The position numbers were made by a program, and so were the translations under genes. A stretch of 64,000 nt of DNA from Clostridium brassicae (GTDB taxonomy: Bacteria; Bacillota; Clostridia; Clostridiales; Clostridiaceae), in the NCBI RefSeq assembly GCF_026738875.1, contig NZ_JAPQFJ010000002.1:186001-250000 (forward strand), read 5' to 3'. Below the pieces are notes generated by a model that searched no databases, was not told the DNA's origin, and saw nothing but the letters and a program-made list of their open reading frames with translations. Positions within the stretch are counted from its first letter, which is position 1. Each line of letters starts with the position of its first letter. This document shows positions 26,211 through 35,493 of this stretch, in pieces.

Positions 26211-29200
26211 AATAGAAGGGTTAAATTCTTTTGAAAAAGAGCAGAAAATTGATTTCAATAAGCTTACCGAAAAAGGGTTGTTTGGGATCTTTGGACCAAC
26301 GGGAAGTGGAAAATCTACTATTTTAGATGCTATAACTATAGCTTTGTATGGAAAAGTAACTAGAACTAATAAAGGGTATATAAATACAGTTACTAAAAAT
26401 CTAAGTGTAAGTTATGAATTTGAAATTGGAATAGGAAGAGAGAGAAAAATATATATAGCCCAAAGAAATTTAAAAGAAGATAAGCATGGATCTTATAAAA
26501 CAAAGTATGCTAGACTTATTGAAAAAAATCATTCTCACGATAATGTAATTGCAGAGGGACCTAAAGAAGTTCAAAAAGAAATTGAAAAAATTATAGGATT
26601 GACTGCAGATGATTTTACTCGTTCAGTTGTTCTTCCACAGGGAAAGTTTAGTGAATTTCTAAAACTGAGTGGAAAAGAAAAAAGAGATATGTTAGAGAGA
26701 ATCTTTTCACTTGAAAAATATGGGAAAAATTTAGTGGATAAGGTAAAAAAGTTTAGAAATGAAAAAATAAAAGAAGAAAATATATTGATGGGTGAGCTTA
26801 AAAAATATGAGGGATTATCAGAAGAGGTTTTTAAAGAGAAAAATAATCAGCTTGAGAAATTAATTGAAGAAGAAAAAACTTTACGAAGCAAAAAAGATAA
26901 ACTAGATAAAGACTATGAAAAATACAAGGTTATTTATGAGCTTGAGAAAGAGCTTAGGGAGTATAAAACTATAGAAAATGAACTTAAAATGAAAAGGGAA
27001 GAATATCTATTAAAAAAACAAAGGGTAGATAAAGCTAGAAGAGCTCTAATTGTAAAGCCGTTTATAGATGATCTAGATAAAAACAAAATGGACATAAAGG
27101 ATGCTGAATCTAAATTAAAGGGATTAGAAGAAAAATTAGCTTATGTAGATAAAGAATTAAAAATAACAGAAGAAAAATATAATATTACATTAGAGGAAAA
27201 AGAAAAAGAAATTCCACAACTTATAAAAAAAGAAACCAACCTCATACAAGCAGCTGAAATTATTAAGAGAGTTCAAAGTTTTAAGACAGAAAGGGCAATA
27301 TTACTTAAACAATATAATAGTATAAAGGAAAAAATAAATATTTTTGATAAAGAGTTAAATCTAATAATTAATAACAAGAATACCAAGCTAAAACGTATTG
27401 AAAAAATATATAATAAGTTAAAGGAAATAAGAATTGATTTTGATTATAAAGAAGGACTTCAGTTTTGCTTTGAAAAGGAAAAAGAATATAAACAATTAAA
27501 AAACAAAACAGAAGAGTTAAATTTTAAAATTAATGTTAAGGACAAAGAAATTATACTAAAGGAAGAGGAATATAAAAGAATTCTAGAAAAGCAAAAGATT
27601 CAAAATAATATAGTTTTAGAATTAGAAATTGAAAATAAAAAGCTTGAAGAATTGAATCCAGGAGATACTTCGTTACTTTTAGAAAAATCACAACAAGTAA
27701 GTTTTTATGAAAAAGAAATAGAAAAGGTATTAGAAAATAAGGAAAGAAAACAGAATATAGGCAAAAGGTTAAAGGAACTCTATGCGGATAAAAAAACTAT
27801 AGAAGACAATCTAAATATTATAAGAAGCAACTTAAAAAGAAGAGAAGAAGAATTAAATATTATAGATGAAGAAATAGAGAAAATAAATAAAAAAAATTTA
27901 GCTAATATTCTTGCAGTAGATTTAAAAGAAGGAATACCTTGTCCAGTTTGCGGTTCTACTCACCATGTTATTTCTATAGAGAAAATAGATAGAAACATAT
28001 TAGAAGAAAAGCAAGAACAGAAAACTCATTTAGAAGTACTTTTAAAGAATGTTAGAGAAAGCTTAAATAATTTTTCTATTAAGTTAATAGCTATAGAAAA
28101 AGAAGAAGAAAATTTAAAAGTAGAATTAAAAGGAATAGAAAAAATATTAAAAGATGTTGATTTAAACAATTTAAAGGACAAAAAAGAAGTTCTACAAAGA
28201 AGTGTTCTGGTTTTTAAGGAGAAATCAAATGAATACAATAAACAAAAAGAGAAATTATATAATCAAATAAAAATGCAAAATGAAGAAAAAGTTAACATAG
28301 ATATGTTAGAAGCTAGATTTGGTGAAGGACTTAAAAATGAAAAAAATATTTTGAGAGATTTAAAGGAGGAGTTATTTAGTCAAAATAAAGAGTTAAAAAA
28401 TATTTCTATGGAATATTTTGAATTAAAAAATAAGTTAAGTATAGAAGATATAAATTCTGAAATTGAAAAAGTAAAAAATATGGAAAAAGAAAGCAGAAAT
28501 CTTCAAAATGAGGAGAAAGAATTAAGAAAAGATATTGATAATATAGACAAAACTATAGAGGAACTGAATGAAAAACTCAAAGGTCTAAATATAGAGTTAT
28601 CAAAGATACTTCAAAGTGGAAAGGAAAAAGCATCTATTATAAAAAGTAATGAGGAAGAGATTGAAAAGCTAACAGAGGGTAAAAGTCCTGAAGAAGATAT
28701 AAAAGTAGTTAAACAGAAAATTAATAGTATTAATGAAGAATACAATATTTTTAGGGCAAAGGTAGATAAGTATAGAAGTGAGAGGCAGGAAATATGGAAT
28801 GCGAAGTTAAGTGTAAGTCAAACAGTTATAATGCTAATTAATTTGCAAAAAGAAAATATAGAAAAGCTTCAGGGAATATTGAAGCAGAATAATTTTAATA
28901 ATGAAATAGAAGCAATGAAATTTTTACTAGAAGAAGAAGCTATGCTAGAACTAGAATTAGAAATAGATACATATGAAGAGCAATTAAAAAATGTAAATAA
29001 TAATATTTGCAGAATAGATAAAAAGTTGGATGGAGAGCATATTGAAGAAGATAGATGGGAAGAAATTAAAAAAGAAAGAATTGAAAATGAAGAAGTGCTA
29101 AGTTCTAAAATAAAAGAAATAGCTGGAATTCAAAAAATAATAGAAGATATGGAAAAAGACTTAAATGATTTAAAAGAACTTAGAAATAAAGAAAAGGATA

Positions 29201-29721
29201 TAAATCATAGATTAAGTATTTTAAATGATATAGGGAAACTAATTGAGGGAAATAAATTTGTAGAGTTTGTATCTATGAATCAACTTAAATATATTGCAAG
29301 AGAAGCCTCAAGGAGATTAAAGAATATAACAAGAGATAGATATGCTATTGAAATAGATAGTGAAGGCAATTTTACGATAAGAGATGATTTTAATGGTGGA
29401 GAGATAAGAGAGACAAGTACTTTATCAGGAGGAGAAACATTTTTAACCTCATTATCATTAGCTTTAGCTCTTTCATCACAAGTTCAATTAAAGGGAAGTG
29501 CACCATTGGAATTTTTCTTTTTAGATGAAGGGTTTGGGACTTTGGACTCAGATTTACTAGATACAGTTATGAATTCTTTAGAAAAACTTCATAGTGATAA
29601 GTTATCTGTAGGTATAATTAGTCATGTGGAAGAGCTTAAAAATAGAGTTCCTATTAAGATTATAGTTACTCCTGCAAAACAAGGAGATGGTGGAAGTAAA
29701 GTCAAATTAGAATATAGCTAA
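26191..29721 (+). CDS. sbcC: DNA exonuclease ATPase subunit SbcC (Rad50-type SMC)
   Basis: 1176 residues from the ATG at 26191 (MKPKMLKIEGLNSF); earlier starts at 26170 and 26179 are possible, but the family begins at MKP-L. The N-terminal Walker A is GPTGSGKSTILDAI (about 31-44). Two very long lysine/glutamate-rich coiled coils surround the zinc hook CPVC (C584 and C587). C-terminal STLSGGETFLTSLSLALALS signature, Walker B FFFLDEGFGTLD and H-loop ISHVEELK follow. It dimerises through the hook and drives SbcD. It overlaps sbcD, so translation is coupled. A terminator follows at once. Confidence 0.95.
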   Translation: MKPKMLKIEGLNSFEKEQKIDFNKLTEKGLFGIFGPTGSGKSTILDAITIALYGKVTRTNKGYINTVTKNLSVSYEFEIGIGRERKIYIAQRNLKEDKHGSYKTKYARLIEKNHSHDNVIAEGPKEVQKEIEKIIGLTADDFTRSVVLPQGKFSEFLKLSGKEKRDMLERIFSLEKYGKNLVDKVKKFRNEKIKEENILMGELKKYEGLSEEVFKEKNNQLEKLIEEEKTLRSKKDKLDKDYEKYKVIYELEKELREYKTIENELKMKREEYLLKKQRVDKARRALIVKPFIDDLDKNKMDIKDAESKLKGLEEKLAYVDKELKITEEKYNITLEEKEKEIPQLIKKETNLIQAAEIIKRVQSFKTERAILLKQYNSIKEKINIFDKELNLIINNKNTKLKRIEKIYNKLKEIRIDFDYKEGLQFCFEKEKEYKQLKNKTEELNFKINVKDKEIILKEEEYKRILEKQKIQNNIVLELEIENKKLEELNPGDTSLLLEKSQQVSFYEKEIEKVLENKERKQNIGKRLKELYADKKTIEDNLNIIRSNLKRREEELNIIDEEIEKINKKNLANILAVDLKEGIPCPVCGSTHHVISIEKIDRNILEEKQEQKTHLEVLLKNVRESLNNFSIKLIAIEKEEENLKVELKGIEKILKDVDLNNLKDKKEVLQRSVLVFKEKSNEYNKQKEKLYNQIKMQNEEKVNIDMLEARFGEGLKNEKNILRDLKEELFSQNKELKNISMEYFELKNKLSIEDINSEIEKVKNMEKESRNLQNEEKELRKDIDNIDKTIEELNEKLKGLNIELSKILQSGKEKASIIKSNEEEIEKLTEGKSPEEDIKVVKQKINSINEEYNIFRAKVDKYRSERQEIWNAKLSVSQTVIMLINLQKENIEKLQGILKQNNFNNEIEAMKFLLEEEAMLELELEIDTYEEQLKNVNNNICRIDKKLDGEHIEEDRWEEIKKERIENEEVLSSKIKEIAGIQKIIEDMEKDLNDLKELRNKEKDINHRLSILNDIGKLIEGNKFVEFVSMNQLKYIAREASRRLKNITRDRYAIEIDSEGNFTIRDDFNGGEIRETSTLSGGETFLTSLSLALALSSQVQLKGSAPLEFFFLDEGFGTLDSDLLDTVMNSLEKLHSDKLSVGIISHVEELKNRVPIKIIVTPAKQGDGGSKVKLEYS

Positions 29722-29726
29722 GTTAT

Positions 29727-29768
29727 AAAATAATCCTAAATGGAAATTTTTTCGTTTGGGGTTATTTT
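29727..29768 (+). terminator. sbcDC terminator
   Basis: A 14-bp stem (29727-29740 with 29755-29768), including two G-U pairs, and a 14-nt loop, with a T-rich 3' arm (TTATTTTATTTT). Confidence 0.75.
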
Positions 29769-29847
29769 ATTTTGTAAAATTATATATAAAAATGAATATA
29801 TTAATAAAAATGTATAAAATATTAAAAATGACGAAAAATGTAGAATA

Positions 29848-29876
29848 TTGACTAAATTTGAATGGTGATATAAAAT
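29848..29876 (+). promoter_or_regulatory. Probable promoter of the chemoreceptor gene
   Basis: TTGACT (29848-29853), 17-bp spacer, TAAAAT (29871-29876). A sigma-D (motility) promoter was considered because of the target, but the -10 does not resemble GCCGATAA. Confidence 0.55.
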
Positions 29877-29963
29877 TAGGGTATGATTTCAGAAACTATG
29901 ATTAAACATATTAGGTTAATTATTTTATGATTGTATGTTTGAAGTTAAAAGGGGGAAAATGCT

Positions 29964-31661
29964 ATGTTTAAGAAATTTAAGAATGTGAGAATAGTAACAA
30001 ATATAATAATAATAGTAATAATAGCAGGTATACTAAGTTCATTAATAGCAGCAATTGGCTTTAGAGAGATGGGAAAAATTAAAGATAATATGATGACAAT
30101 GTATGAAAATAAATTAGTACCCATTACAGATTCAACTTCAATTAGAGCAGATTTTTTAAATATAAGAGTGCTAATTAATGAGGCATTAAAAAATTATAAT
30201 AGTACTCATGATACAGGAATAAGTGATTATGATGCGAGAATAGCTAAAAGATTGCAAAATTATGAATCGAATGAATTAGATGAAGTTGAAGCAAAAGAAA
30301 TAGAGAATTTTAAAAATGATTATGCCGAGTATATGAATACATGGAAAAAGGTCAGAGATACACTAATAAAAAGACAAACTATAGAACAGAAGGAATCTGA
30401 AAACTTCAAGAATTTAGGAGTTAAAATAGAAGCATCCCTAAAACAATTAAAGGATCATGACTTGGAGGTTGCAAAACAATTAAATGAACAATCGGTCAAT
30501 TTGTATAATACGGGTATAAGATTGTTTATAATTGTTTTTGCAGTAGGATTAGGAATATTATTATTTATTTCGTATTATATAATTAAAGCTATAAAAAGAG
30601 AAACAAAACAAATGACAGAAACGTTGGATATAATTTCTAGCGGTGATTTTACAGTTAACATAGAAGTGGATAGCAGAAATGAGTTTGGTATGATGAAAAA
30701 ATCTCTTAATAATACAGTAGAAGATATTTCAAAGATTTTATACATGGTTAAAGAAAAATCCGTAAATATGGATGAAGATTCCAGTAAATTATCCAATATA
30801 TCTGAAGAGATGGCATCTTCATCTGAAAATGTTACAAATGCGATACAAGATGTAGCACAAGGCACAGGAAGTCAAGCAGAAGATTTGGTGGAAATTACCA
30901 ATATATTAAATGATTTTAGTGTAGAATTACATAATGTAGCAGAAGCAATAGCAGAAGTTGATTTAAAGTCTAAACAAATTCAGGGTATAGCAGATGAAAG
31001 CAATAATAATATGAAAAAACTTATGAATTCTATAAAGCAGTCAGCACAATCATTTGATTCTTTTGTTTCTAGAATTTTAAACTTTGGACAAAATGTAGAC
31101 AAAATAGATGAAATAACGAATGTAATAAATGGGATTGCGGATCAAACAAATTTATTAGCATTAAATGCAGCTATTGAAGCAGCCAGAGCTGGTGAAGCGG
31201 GAAAAGGGTTTGCTGTAGTTGCTGATGAAATTAGAAAGCTTGCAGAACAATCTAAAGCATCTTCTCAAAATATAAATTTATTGATTAACACTATATCAAG
31301 TGATACAAGCATAATTATAAAAACCACTGAAGTAATGGATGAAGAGTTAAGTAATCAAGATACTATTGTAAATACTGCAATAGGTTCATTTAACGATATA
31401 ATTAGCCAATTGGAAAATATAAATCCTAAAATTGAACAAGCTAATAATTTATTTATAAATACAGGTAAAAATAATAGAACTATTTTAGAGAAGATAGAAA
31501 ATACTTCTGCAATTGCAGAAGAGGTTTCGGCATCGGCAGAAGAAATAGCAGCGTCATCAGAAGAGATGAACGCATCTACAGAGGAGGTTGCGTCTACTGC
31601 ACAATCTTTAAGAGATATTACAAGAGAAATGTTAGATGTGGTAAATGTGTTTAAGTTGTAA
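29964..31661 (+). CDS. Methyl-accepting chemotaxis protein
   Basis: 565 residues. TM1 about 12-32, an extracellular four-helix-bundle ligand domain (about 33-185), TM2 about 186-207, HAMP about 208-262 and a cytoplasmic coiled-coil signalling domain to the end. The hairpin tip that binds CheA/CheW is present: [20 protein letters not shown] then [20 protein letters not shown]. Methylation-type E/Q/A-rich segments flank it ([21 protein letters not shown]). Ligand unknown. It is a single gene with its own terminator and no che genes nearby. Confidence 0.95.
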   Translation: MFKKFKNVRIVTNIIIIVIIAGILSSLIAAIGFREMGKIKDNMMTMYENKLVPITDSTSIRADFLNIRVLINEALKNYNSTHDTGISDYDARIAKRLQNYESNELDEVEAKEIENFKNDYAEYMNTWKKVRDTLIKRQTIEQKESENFKNLGVKIEASLKQLKDHDLEVAKQLNEQSVNLYNTGIRLFIIVFAVGLGILLFISYYIIKAIKRETKQMTETLDIISSGDFTVNIEVDSRNEFGMMKKSLNNTVEDISKILYMVKEKSVNMDEDSSKLSNISEEMASSSENVTNAIQDVAQGTGSQAEDLVEITNILNDFSVELHNVAEAIAEVDLKSKQIQGIADESNNNMKKLMNSIKQSAQSFDSFVSRILNFGQNVDKIDEITNVINGIADQTNLLALNAAIEAARAGEAGKGFAVVADEIRKLAEQSKASSQNINLLINTISSDTSIIIKTTEVMDEELSNQDTIVNTAIGSFNDIISQLENINPKIEQANNLFINTGKNNRTILEKIENTSAIAEEVSASAEEIAASSEEMNASTEEVASTAQSLRDITREMLDVVNVFKL

Positions 31662-31674
31662 TTTGTAAAAGTTA

Positions 31675-31716
31675 AAGCTATTTAGATATGATATTTTTAA
31701 TGTCTAAATAGCTTTT
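31675..31716 (+). terminator. Terminator of the chemoreceptor gene
   Basis: A 12-bp stem AAGCTATTTAGA/TCTAAATAGCTT (31675-31686, 31703-31714), a 16-nt loop and a T-run. Confidence 0.88.
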
Positions 31717-31846
31717 TTAGTTATAGTGTTACCATAAAATTAATAAACTTTTTTTAGCATAGTCACTTAATTTTATAATAAGAATTAAATTTTTTTTATA
31801 TCAAATACTAATGAAAAATAAGGTAGTATTAAAGAGGAGTGTATAC

Positions 31847-33193
31847 ATGAGATTTATTAGTATTGAAGAAGCAAATGATTTAGATGAAAAAATAATTAAT
31901 AAGATGTATAAAAAGAATTACAATCCAGGGTTGTATAAATTATTTAAGTTAAGTGATATGAATAAGAATTTTGTAAGAGCTTCTGGCATACATGTTTATG
32001 ATGATGAAGGAAATGAGTATATAGATTTCTTAAGTGGATTTGGAGCTTTGAATTTAGGGCACAACAATGGAGAAGTAATAGAAACAATACAGAAAGTTAG
32101 TTCTAGACCTAATATGCTACAAGTTTCAAAAAATAAATACGCATCTGTGTTAGCAAATAATATAAGTTATTTAACTAAAGGTGAGTTAAAATATTCTATT
32201 TTTACTAATAGTGGTACTGAGACAGTTGAAGAAGCTTTAAAACTAGCTCTTTTTTATAAAAAAGGAGGAAATATAGTTTACTTTTCAAAGGCTTATCATG
32301 GAAAGACATTAGGCTCACTTTCAACTCTTGGGAATAAGATTAAGCATAAATATAAATCTACCTTACCAAATTTTATAGAAGTACCTTATGGCAATATTGA
32401 TAAATTTAAGGAAGTAGTAAATAACTATGATATATCTGGTGTTATAATTGAGCCTATTCAAGGTGAAGGAGGAATCATAGTTTCTAAAAATAGTTTTTTA
32501 AAAGAGCTTAGAGCTATATGTGATAAAAAAGATATAGTTTTAATTTTTGATGAGATTCAAACCGGACTTGGCAGATGTGGAAGTATGTTTTGCTATGAAA
32601 GATTTGGGGTTGTTCCTGATATTATGTGTTTAGCAAAATCTTTAAGTGGTGGGATTATTCCAATCGGATGTGTAGCAGTAGAAGAAATTTTATGGGAAGA
32701 CACTTATGGCAAAATTAAAAATGCAAGACTTCCAAGCTCAACTTTTGGTGGAAATACGTTTGCTTGTGCAGCCGCTATAAAGACATTAAGCATAATCGAA
32801 GATAACAAATTATACAAAAGGGCTGAAGTATTAGGAAATTATACAATAAGTAAGCTTTTAGAACTAAGAAGGAAGCATAAAATTATAAAAGATGTAAGAG
32901 GAATGGGGCTTATGATAGGAATAGAAATAGGACAATTCAATCAAATTATTCCTACTAAGATTATAGAAGTAGCTATGGCAAATATAATTTCAAAGCTTAT
33001 GAACGAATATGGTATAATATCTGGTTTTACAATAAATTGTCCATCTGTTTTAAGGATACAGCCTCCTTTAATTGTAGATAAAGTACAAATAGACTATTTG
33101 CTATATGCTTTAGATAGAATTTTCGAAGAAGAAAGTGATATATTTAAATTAGGATTAGATAGTACAAAAAATATATTTAAAAATGTTCTTTGA
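31847..33193 (+). CDS. Class III aminotransferase (ornithine/putrescine/acetylornithine type)
   Basis: 448 residues from the ATG at 31847 (AGAGGAG upstream); an earlier in-frame ATG at 31811 has no RBS. PLP-dependent. Motifs: FLSGFGALNLGH, TNSGTETVEEAL (phosphate cup), IIEPIQGEGG, FDEIQTGLGRCG and the Schiff-base lysine K264 in CLAKSLSGGIIPIG. An N-terminal extension of about 35 residues before the core resembles putrescine aminotransferase-like clostridial proteins, but the amino donor cannot be fixed from sequence. The ABC exporter begins 68 bp downstream without a terminator, so co-transcription is likely. Confidence 0.88.
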   Translation: MRFISIEEANDLDEKIINKMYKKNYNPGLYKLFKLSDMNKNFVRASGIHVYDDEGNEYIDFLSGFGALNLGHNNGEVIETIQKVSSRPNMLQVSKNKYASVLANNISYLTKGELKYSIFTNSGTETVEEALKLALFYKKGGNIVYFSKAYHGKTLGSLSTLGNKIKHKYKSTLPNFIEVPYGNIDKFKEVVNNYDISGVIIEPIQGEGGIIVSKNSFLKELRAICDKKDIVLIFDEIQTGLGRCGSMFCYERFGVVPDIMCLAKSLSGGIIPIGCVAVEEILWEDTYGKIKNARLPSSTFGGNTFACAAAIKTLSIIEDNKLYKRAEVLGNYTISKLLELRRKHKIIKDVRGMGLMIGIEIGQFNQIIPTKIIEVAMANIISKLMNEYGIISGFTINCPSVLRIQPPLIVDKVQIDYLLYALDRIFEEESDIFKLGLDSTKNIFKNVL

Positions 33194-33261
33194 AAAATTT
33201 TGCATATATTTCATAATTGTAATAGAATAATTTGTATATATGTAGGCATGGGGGGATTTTG

Positions 33262-34995
33262 ATGTTGAAAAAATTTATAAGTTACTATAAACCGCATATG
33301 AAATTATTTGTATTAGATCTTTTTTGTGCGTTTATGGTAGCTGGGATAGATTTATTTTATCCTATGATATCTAGAGAAATAATTAATGAAATTATACCTA
33401 ATTATCAGTTACAAAGGCTTTATAGAATAGTTATTATTTTAGGGGTATTATACATAGTTAAATTGTTATGTAATTATGTAGTGGACTATTGGGGACATGT
33501 TGTAGGTGTAAGAATGCAGTATGATATGAGAAAAGAACTGTTTGCTCATCTTCAAGAACTTCCGTTTAGCTATTTTGATGACAATAAAACAGGGCATATT
33601 ATGTCAAGAATAGTAAATGATTTAATGGAAGTTTCAGAATTAGCACATCATGGACCAGAAGATTTATTCATATCTTTAATTATGATTTTAGGATCTTTTT
33701 TAGCTCTTTGCACAATAAACTTTAAATTAACGCTTATTGTATTTATATTTGTTCCAGTTATGTTTTGGTTTGCTATAAAAAAGAGAGTTAATATGAATAA
33801 TGCATTTAAGGATGTTAGAAAAAGAGTTGCTAATGTAAATGCTAAAATTGAAAATAGTATATCTGGAATCCGAGTTGCAAAGTCTTTTACAAATGAAAAA
33901 TATGAAATGAAAAAATTTGATGAAGGAAATACTGAGTTTAGAGAATCAAGAGAATATGCTTATAAAACAATGGCCGAATTTTTTTCTGGAATCAGATTTT
34001 TGATAGATATGCTAAATTTAATAGTTATTTTTGCAGGAGGAATATTTGCCTATAAAAGACTTATAACTGTAGGAGATTTAGTAGCATATTTTTTATATAT
34101 AGGTTCGTTTATGCAACCTATAAGAAGATTAACTGCTTTTGTAGAACAGTACCAATCAGGAATGACTGGGTTTGAAAGATTCGTAGAAATTATGAGTGTA
34201 GAGCCTGAAATAAAGGATAAAGAAGATGCTATTGAATTAAAAGATGTAGAGGGATATATATCTTTTAATAATGTAAGTTTTAATTATGATGACAAAAAAT
34301 CTATTTTGTCTAGTATAAATTTGGAAGTGGAGAAGGGAAAAACATTGGCTTTTGTTGGACCTTCTGGAGGTGGAAAGACAACATTGTGTCATTTGATTCC
34401 TAGATTTTACGAAGTTACAGAAGGAAATATATTTATAGATGGAAAAAATATAAAAGATGTTACATTGAAGTCGCTTAGACAAAATATTGGTATAGTACAG
34501 CAAGACATATTTTTATTTGGAGGTACTATAAAAGAGAATATATTATATGGTAATGCAAATGCTTCAGATGAAGAAATTGTACAAGCTGCACAAAATGCAA
34601 ATATACATGAGTTTATAATGAGTTTACCTTACGGATATGATACTTATGTAGGAGAGAGAGGAATAAAACTGTCTGGTGGTCAAAAACAGAGAATTTCTAT
34701 AGCTAGAGTTTTTCTTAGAAATCCTCCAATATTAATTTTAGATGAAGCTACATCAGCTTTAGATAATGCTACCGAAATAATAATTCAAAAATCATTGGAA
34801 GAGTTATCTAAAAACAGAACTACTATTGTAGTAGCTCATAGGCTTTCAACTATAAAAAATGCAGATGAAATAATAGTTTTAACAAACAATGGTATACAGG
34901 AAAAAGGTAATCATGAAAATCTTATAGAAAAAGATGGAATATATTCTAAACTTTATAAAGCACAATTTAAAGGATATATTCCTGACGAAGCATAA
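33262..34995 (+). CDS. ABC transporter, fused permease and ATPase (exporter half)
   Basis: 577 residues from the ATG at 33262 (GGGGGGATT upstream). A six-helix type IV exporter membrane domain (about 15-300) is followed by an ATPase domain (about 335-570): Walker A VGPSGGGKTTLCHLI, Q-loop IGIVQQDIFLFGG, signature KLSGGQKQRISIARVF, Walker B LILDEATSALD and H-loop VAHRLST. It must dimerise. No second half gene is adjacent, so a homodimeric lipid or multidrug exporter (MsbA/LmrA-like) is likely. Substrate unknown. Three terminal residues (DEA) precede the stop. Confidence 0.92.
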   Translation: MLKKFISYYKPHMKLFVLDLFCAFMVAGIDLFYPMISREIINEIIPNYQLQRLYRIVIILGVLYIVKLLCNYVVDYWGHVVGVRMQYDMRKELFAHLQELPFSYFDDNKTGHIMSRIVNDLMEVSELAHHGPEDLFISLIMILGSFLALCTINFKLTLIVFIFVPVMFWFAIKKRVNMNNAFKDVRKRVANVNAKIENSISGIRVAKSFTNEKYEMKKFDEGNTEFRESREYAYKTMAEFFSGIRFLIDMLNLIVIFAGGIFAYKRLITVGDLVAYFLYIGSFMQPIRRLTAFVEQYQSGMTGFERFVEIMSVEPEIKDKEDAIELKDVEGYISFNNVSFNYDDKKSILSSINLEVEKGKTLAFVGPSGGGKTTLCHLIPRFYEVTEGNIFIDGKNIKDVTLKSLRQNIGIVQQDIFLFGGTIKENILYGNANASDEEIVQAAQNANIHEFIMSLPYGYDTYVGERGIKLSGGQKQRISIARVFLRNPPILILDEATSALDNATEIIIQKSLEELSKNRTTIVVAHRLSTIKNADEIIVLTNNGIQEKGNHENLIEKDGIYSKLYKAQFKGYIPDEA

Positions 34996-35082
34996 TTAAC
35001 ATTTAAATGTGGTAAAAAAAATTCCATAATACTTGAGAATATACAATGTAAAAAAATAATCATAAACTTCTTACATAATGGC

Positions 35083-35119
35083 TTGAACCCTTATGTTAAA
35101 GGGGTTTGTGATTTTTTTA
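35083..35119 (+). terminator. Terminator after the ABC exporter
   Basis: AACCCTT/AAGGGGTT hairpin with ATGTT-type loop (35086-35106). An optional outer pairing TCATAAAC/GTTTGTGA (35060-35111) is followed by T7. Confidence 0.75.
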
Positions 35120-35243
35120 TTTAATTTCAAATTAGGTATTGCTCTTTTTGTCAAAAAGGGATATTATACTGTTACTATGATACAAACAAAAAAATTGGTT
35201 TATTATTAATATATGTAATTCAAACAATATCTAATAAATTTAA

Positions 35244-35345
35244 TTAAAAATTCAAATACATACCATCGTATGTTCTTGTGAGAAATGTAAGAAGATGATT
35301 TTAGAAACCATGGGGGAAGTGGTGAATATTACCTGTAAATTCTAA
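35244..35345 (+). pseudogene. Possible zinc-ribbon peptide remnant in the activase leader
   Basis: The frame after a TAA at 35241-35243 reads as a Cys-rich peptide, IHTIVCSCEKCKKMILETMG, then EVVNITCKF and TAA (35343-35345). C-x-C-x2-C and a later T-C-K-F look like a Com-type zinc ribbon that lost its last cysteine. No ATG/GTG/TTG precedes the cysteines; an ATG at 35292 or 35310 would give only 17 or 11 residues. It could instead be non-coding leader. Low confidence. Confidence 0.3.
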
Positions 35346-35402
35346 ATAGGAAAAATTTAATATTATGTAGAAATTTATTGAATTTTACGTATTTGAATAT
35401 TC

Positions 35403-35430
35403 ACTAAGGGGATAGCCTCTTAGTTTTTTT
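35403..35430 (+). terminator. Leader terminator or attenuator upstream of the activase gene
   Basis: A 9-bp stem ACTAAGGGG/CCTCTTAGT (35403-35411, 35416-35424) with an ATAG loop and T7. Its 5' flank TTCAC can also pair upstream: GTGAATATT (35322-35330) complements AATATTCAC (35397-35405), so two exclusive folds exist. It lies 64 bp before the next start codon. Confidence 0.7.
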
Positions 35431-35493
35431 AGTGGAACTACTGTTGATAACTCATATATAGTTTAAATAATAAAAAACGCAGGAGGAGAAAAA

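Noticed and set aside
29848-29876. Sigma-D (motility) promoter for the chemoreceptor gene
   Set aside because: The spacing and -10 fit sigma-A; the GCCGATAA element is missing.
35250-35440. Known riboswitch (SAM, lysine, purine, c-di-GMP, cobalamin, TPP, preQ1) before the activase
   Set aside because: None of the conserved core strings of these classes is present.
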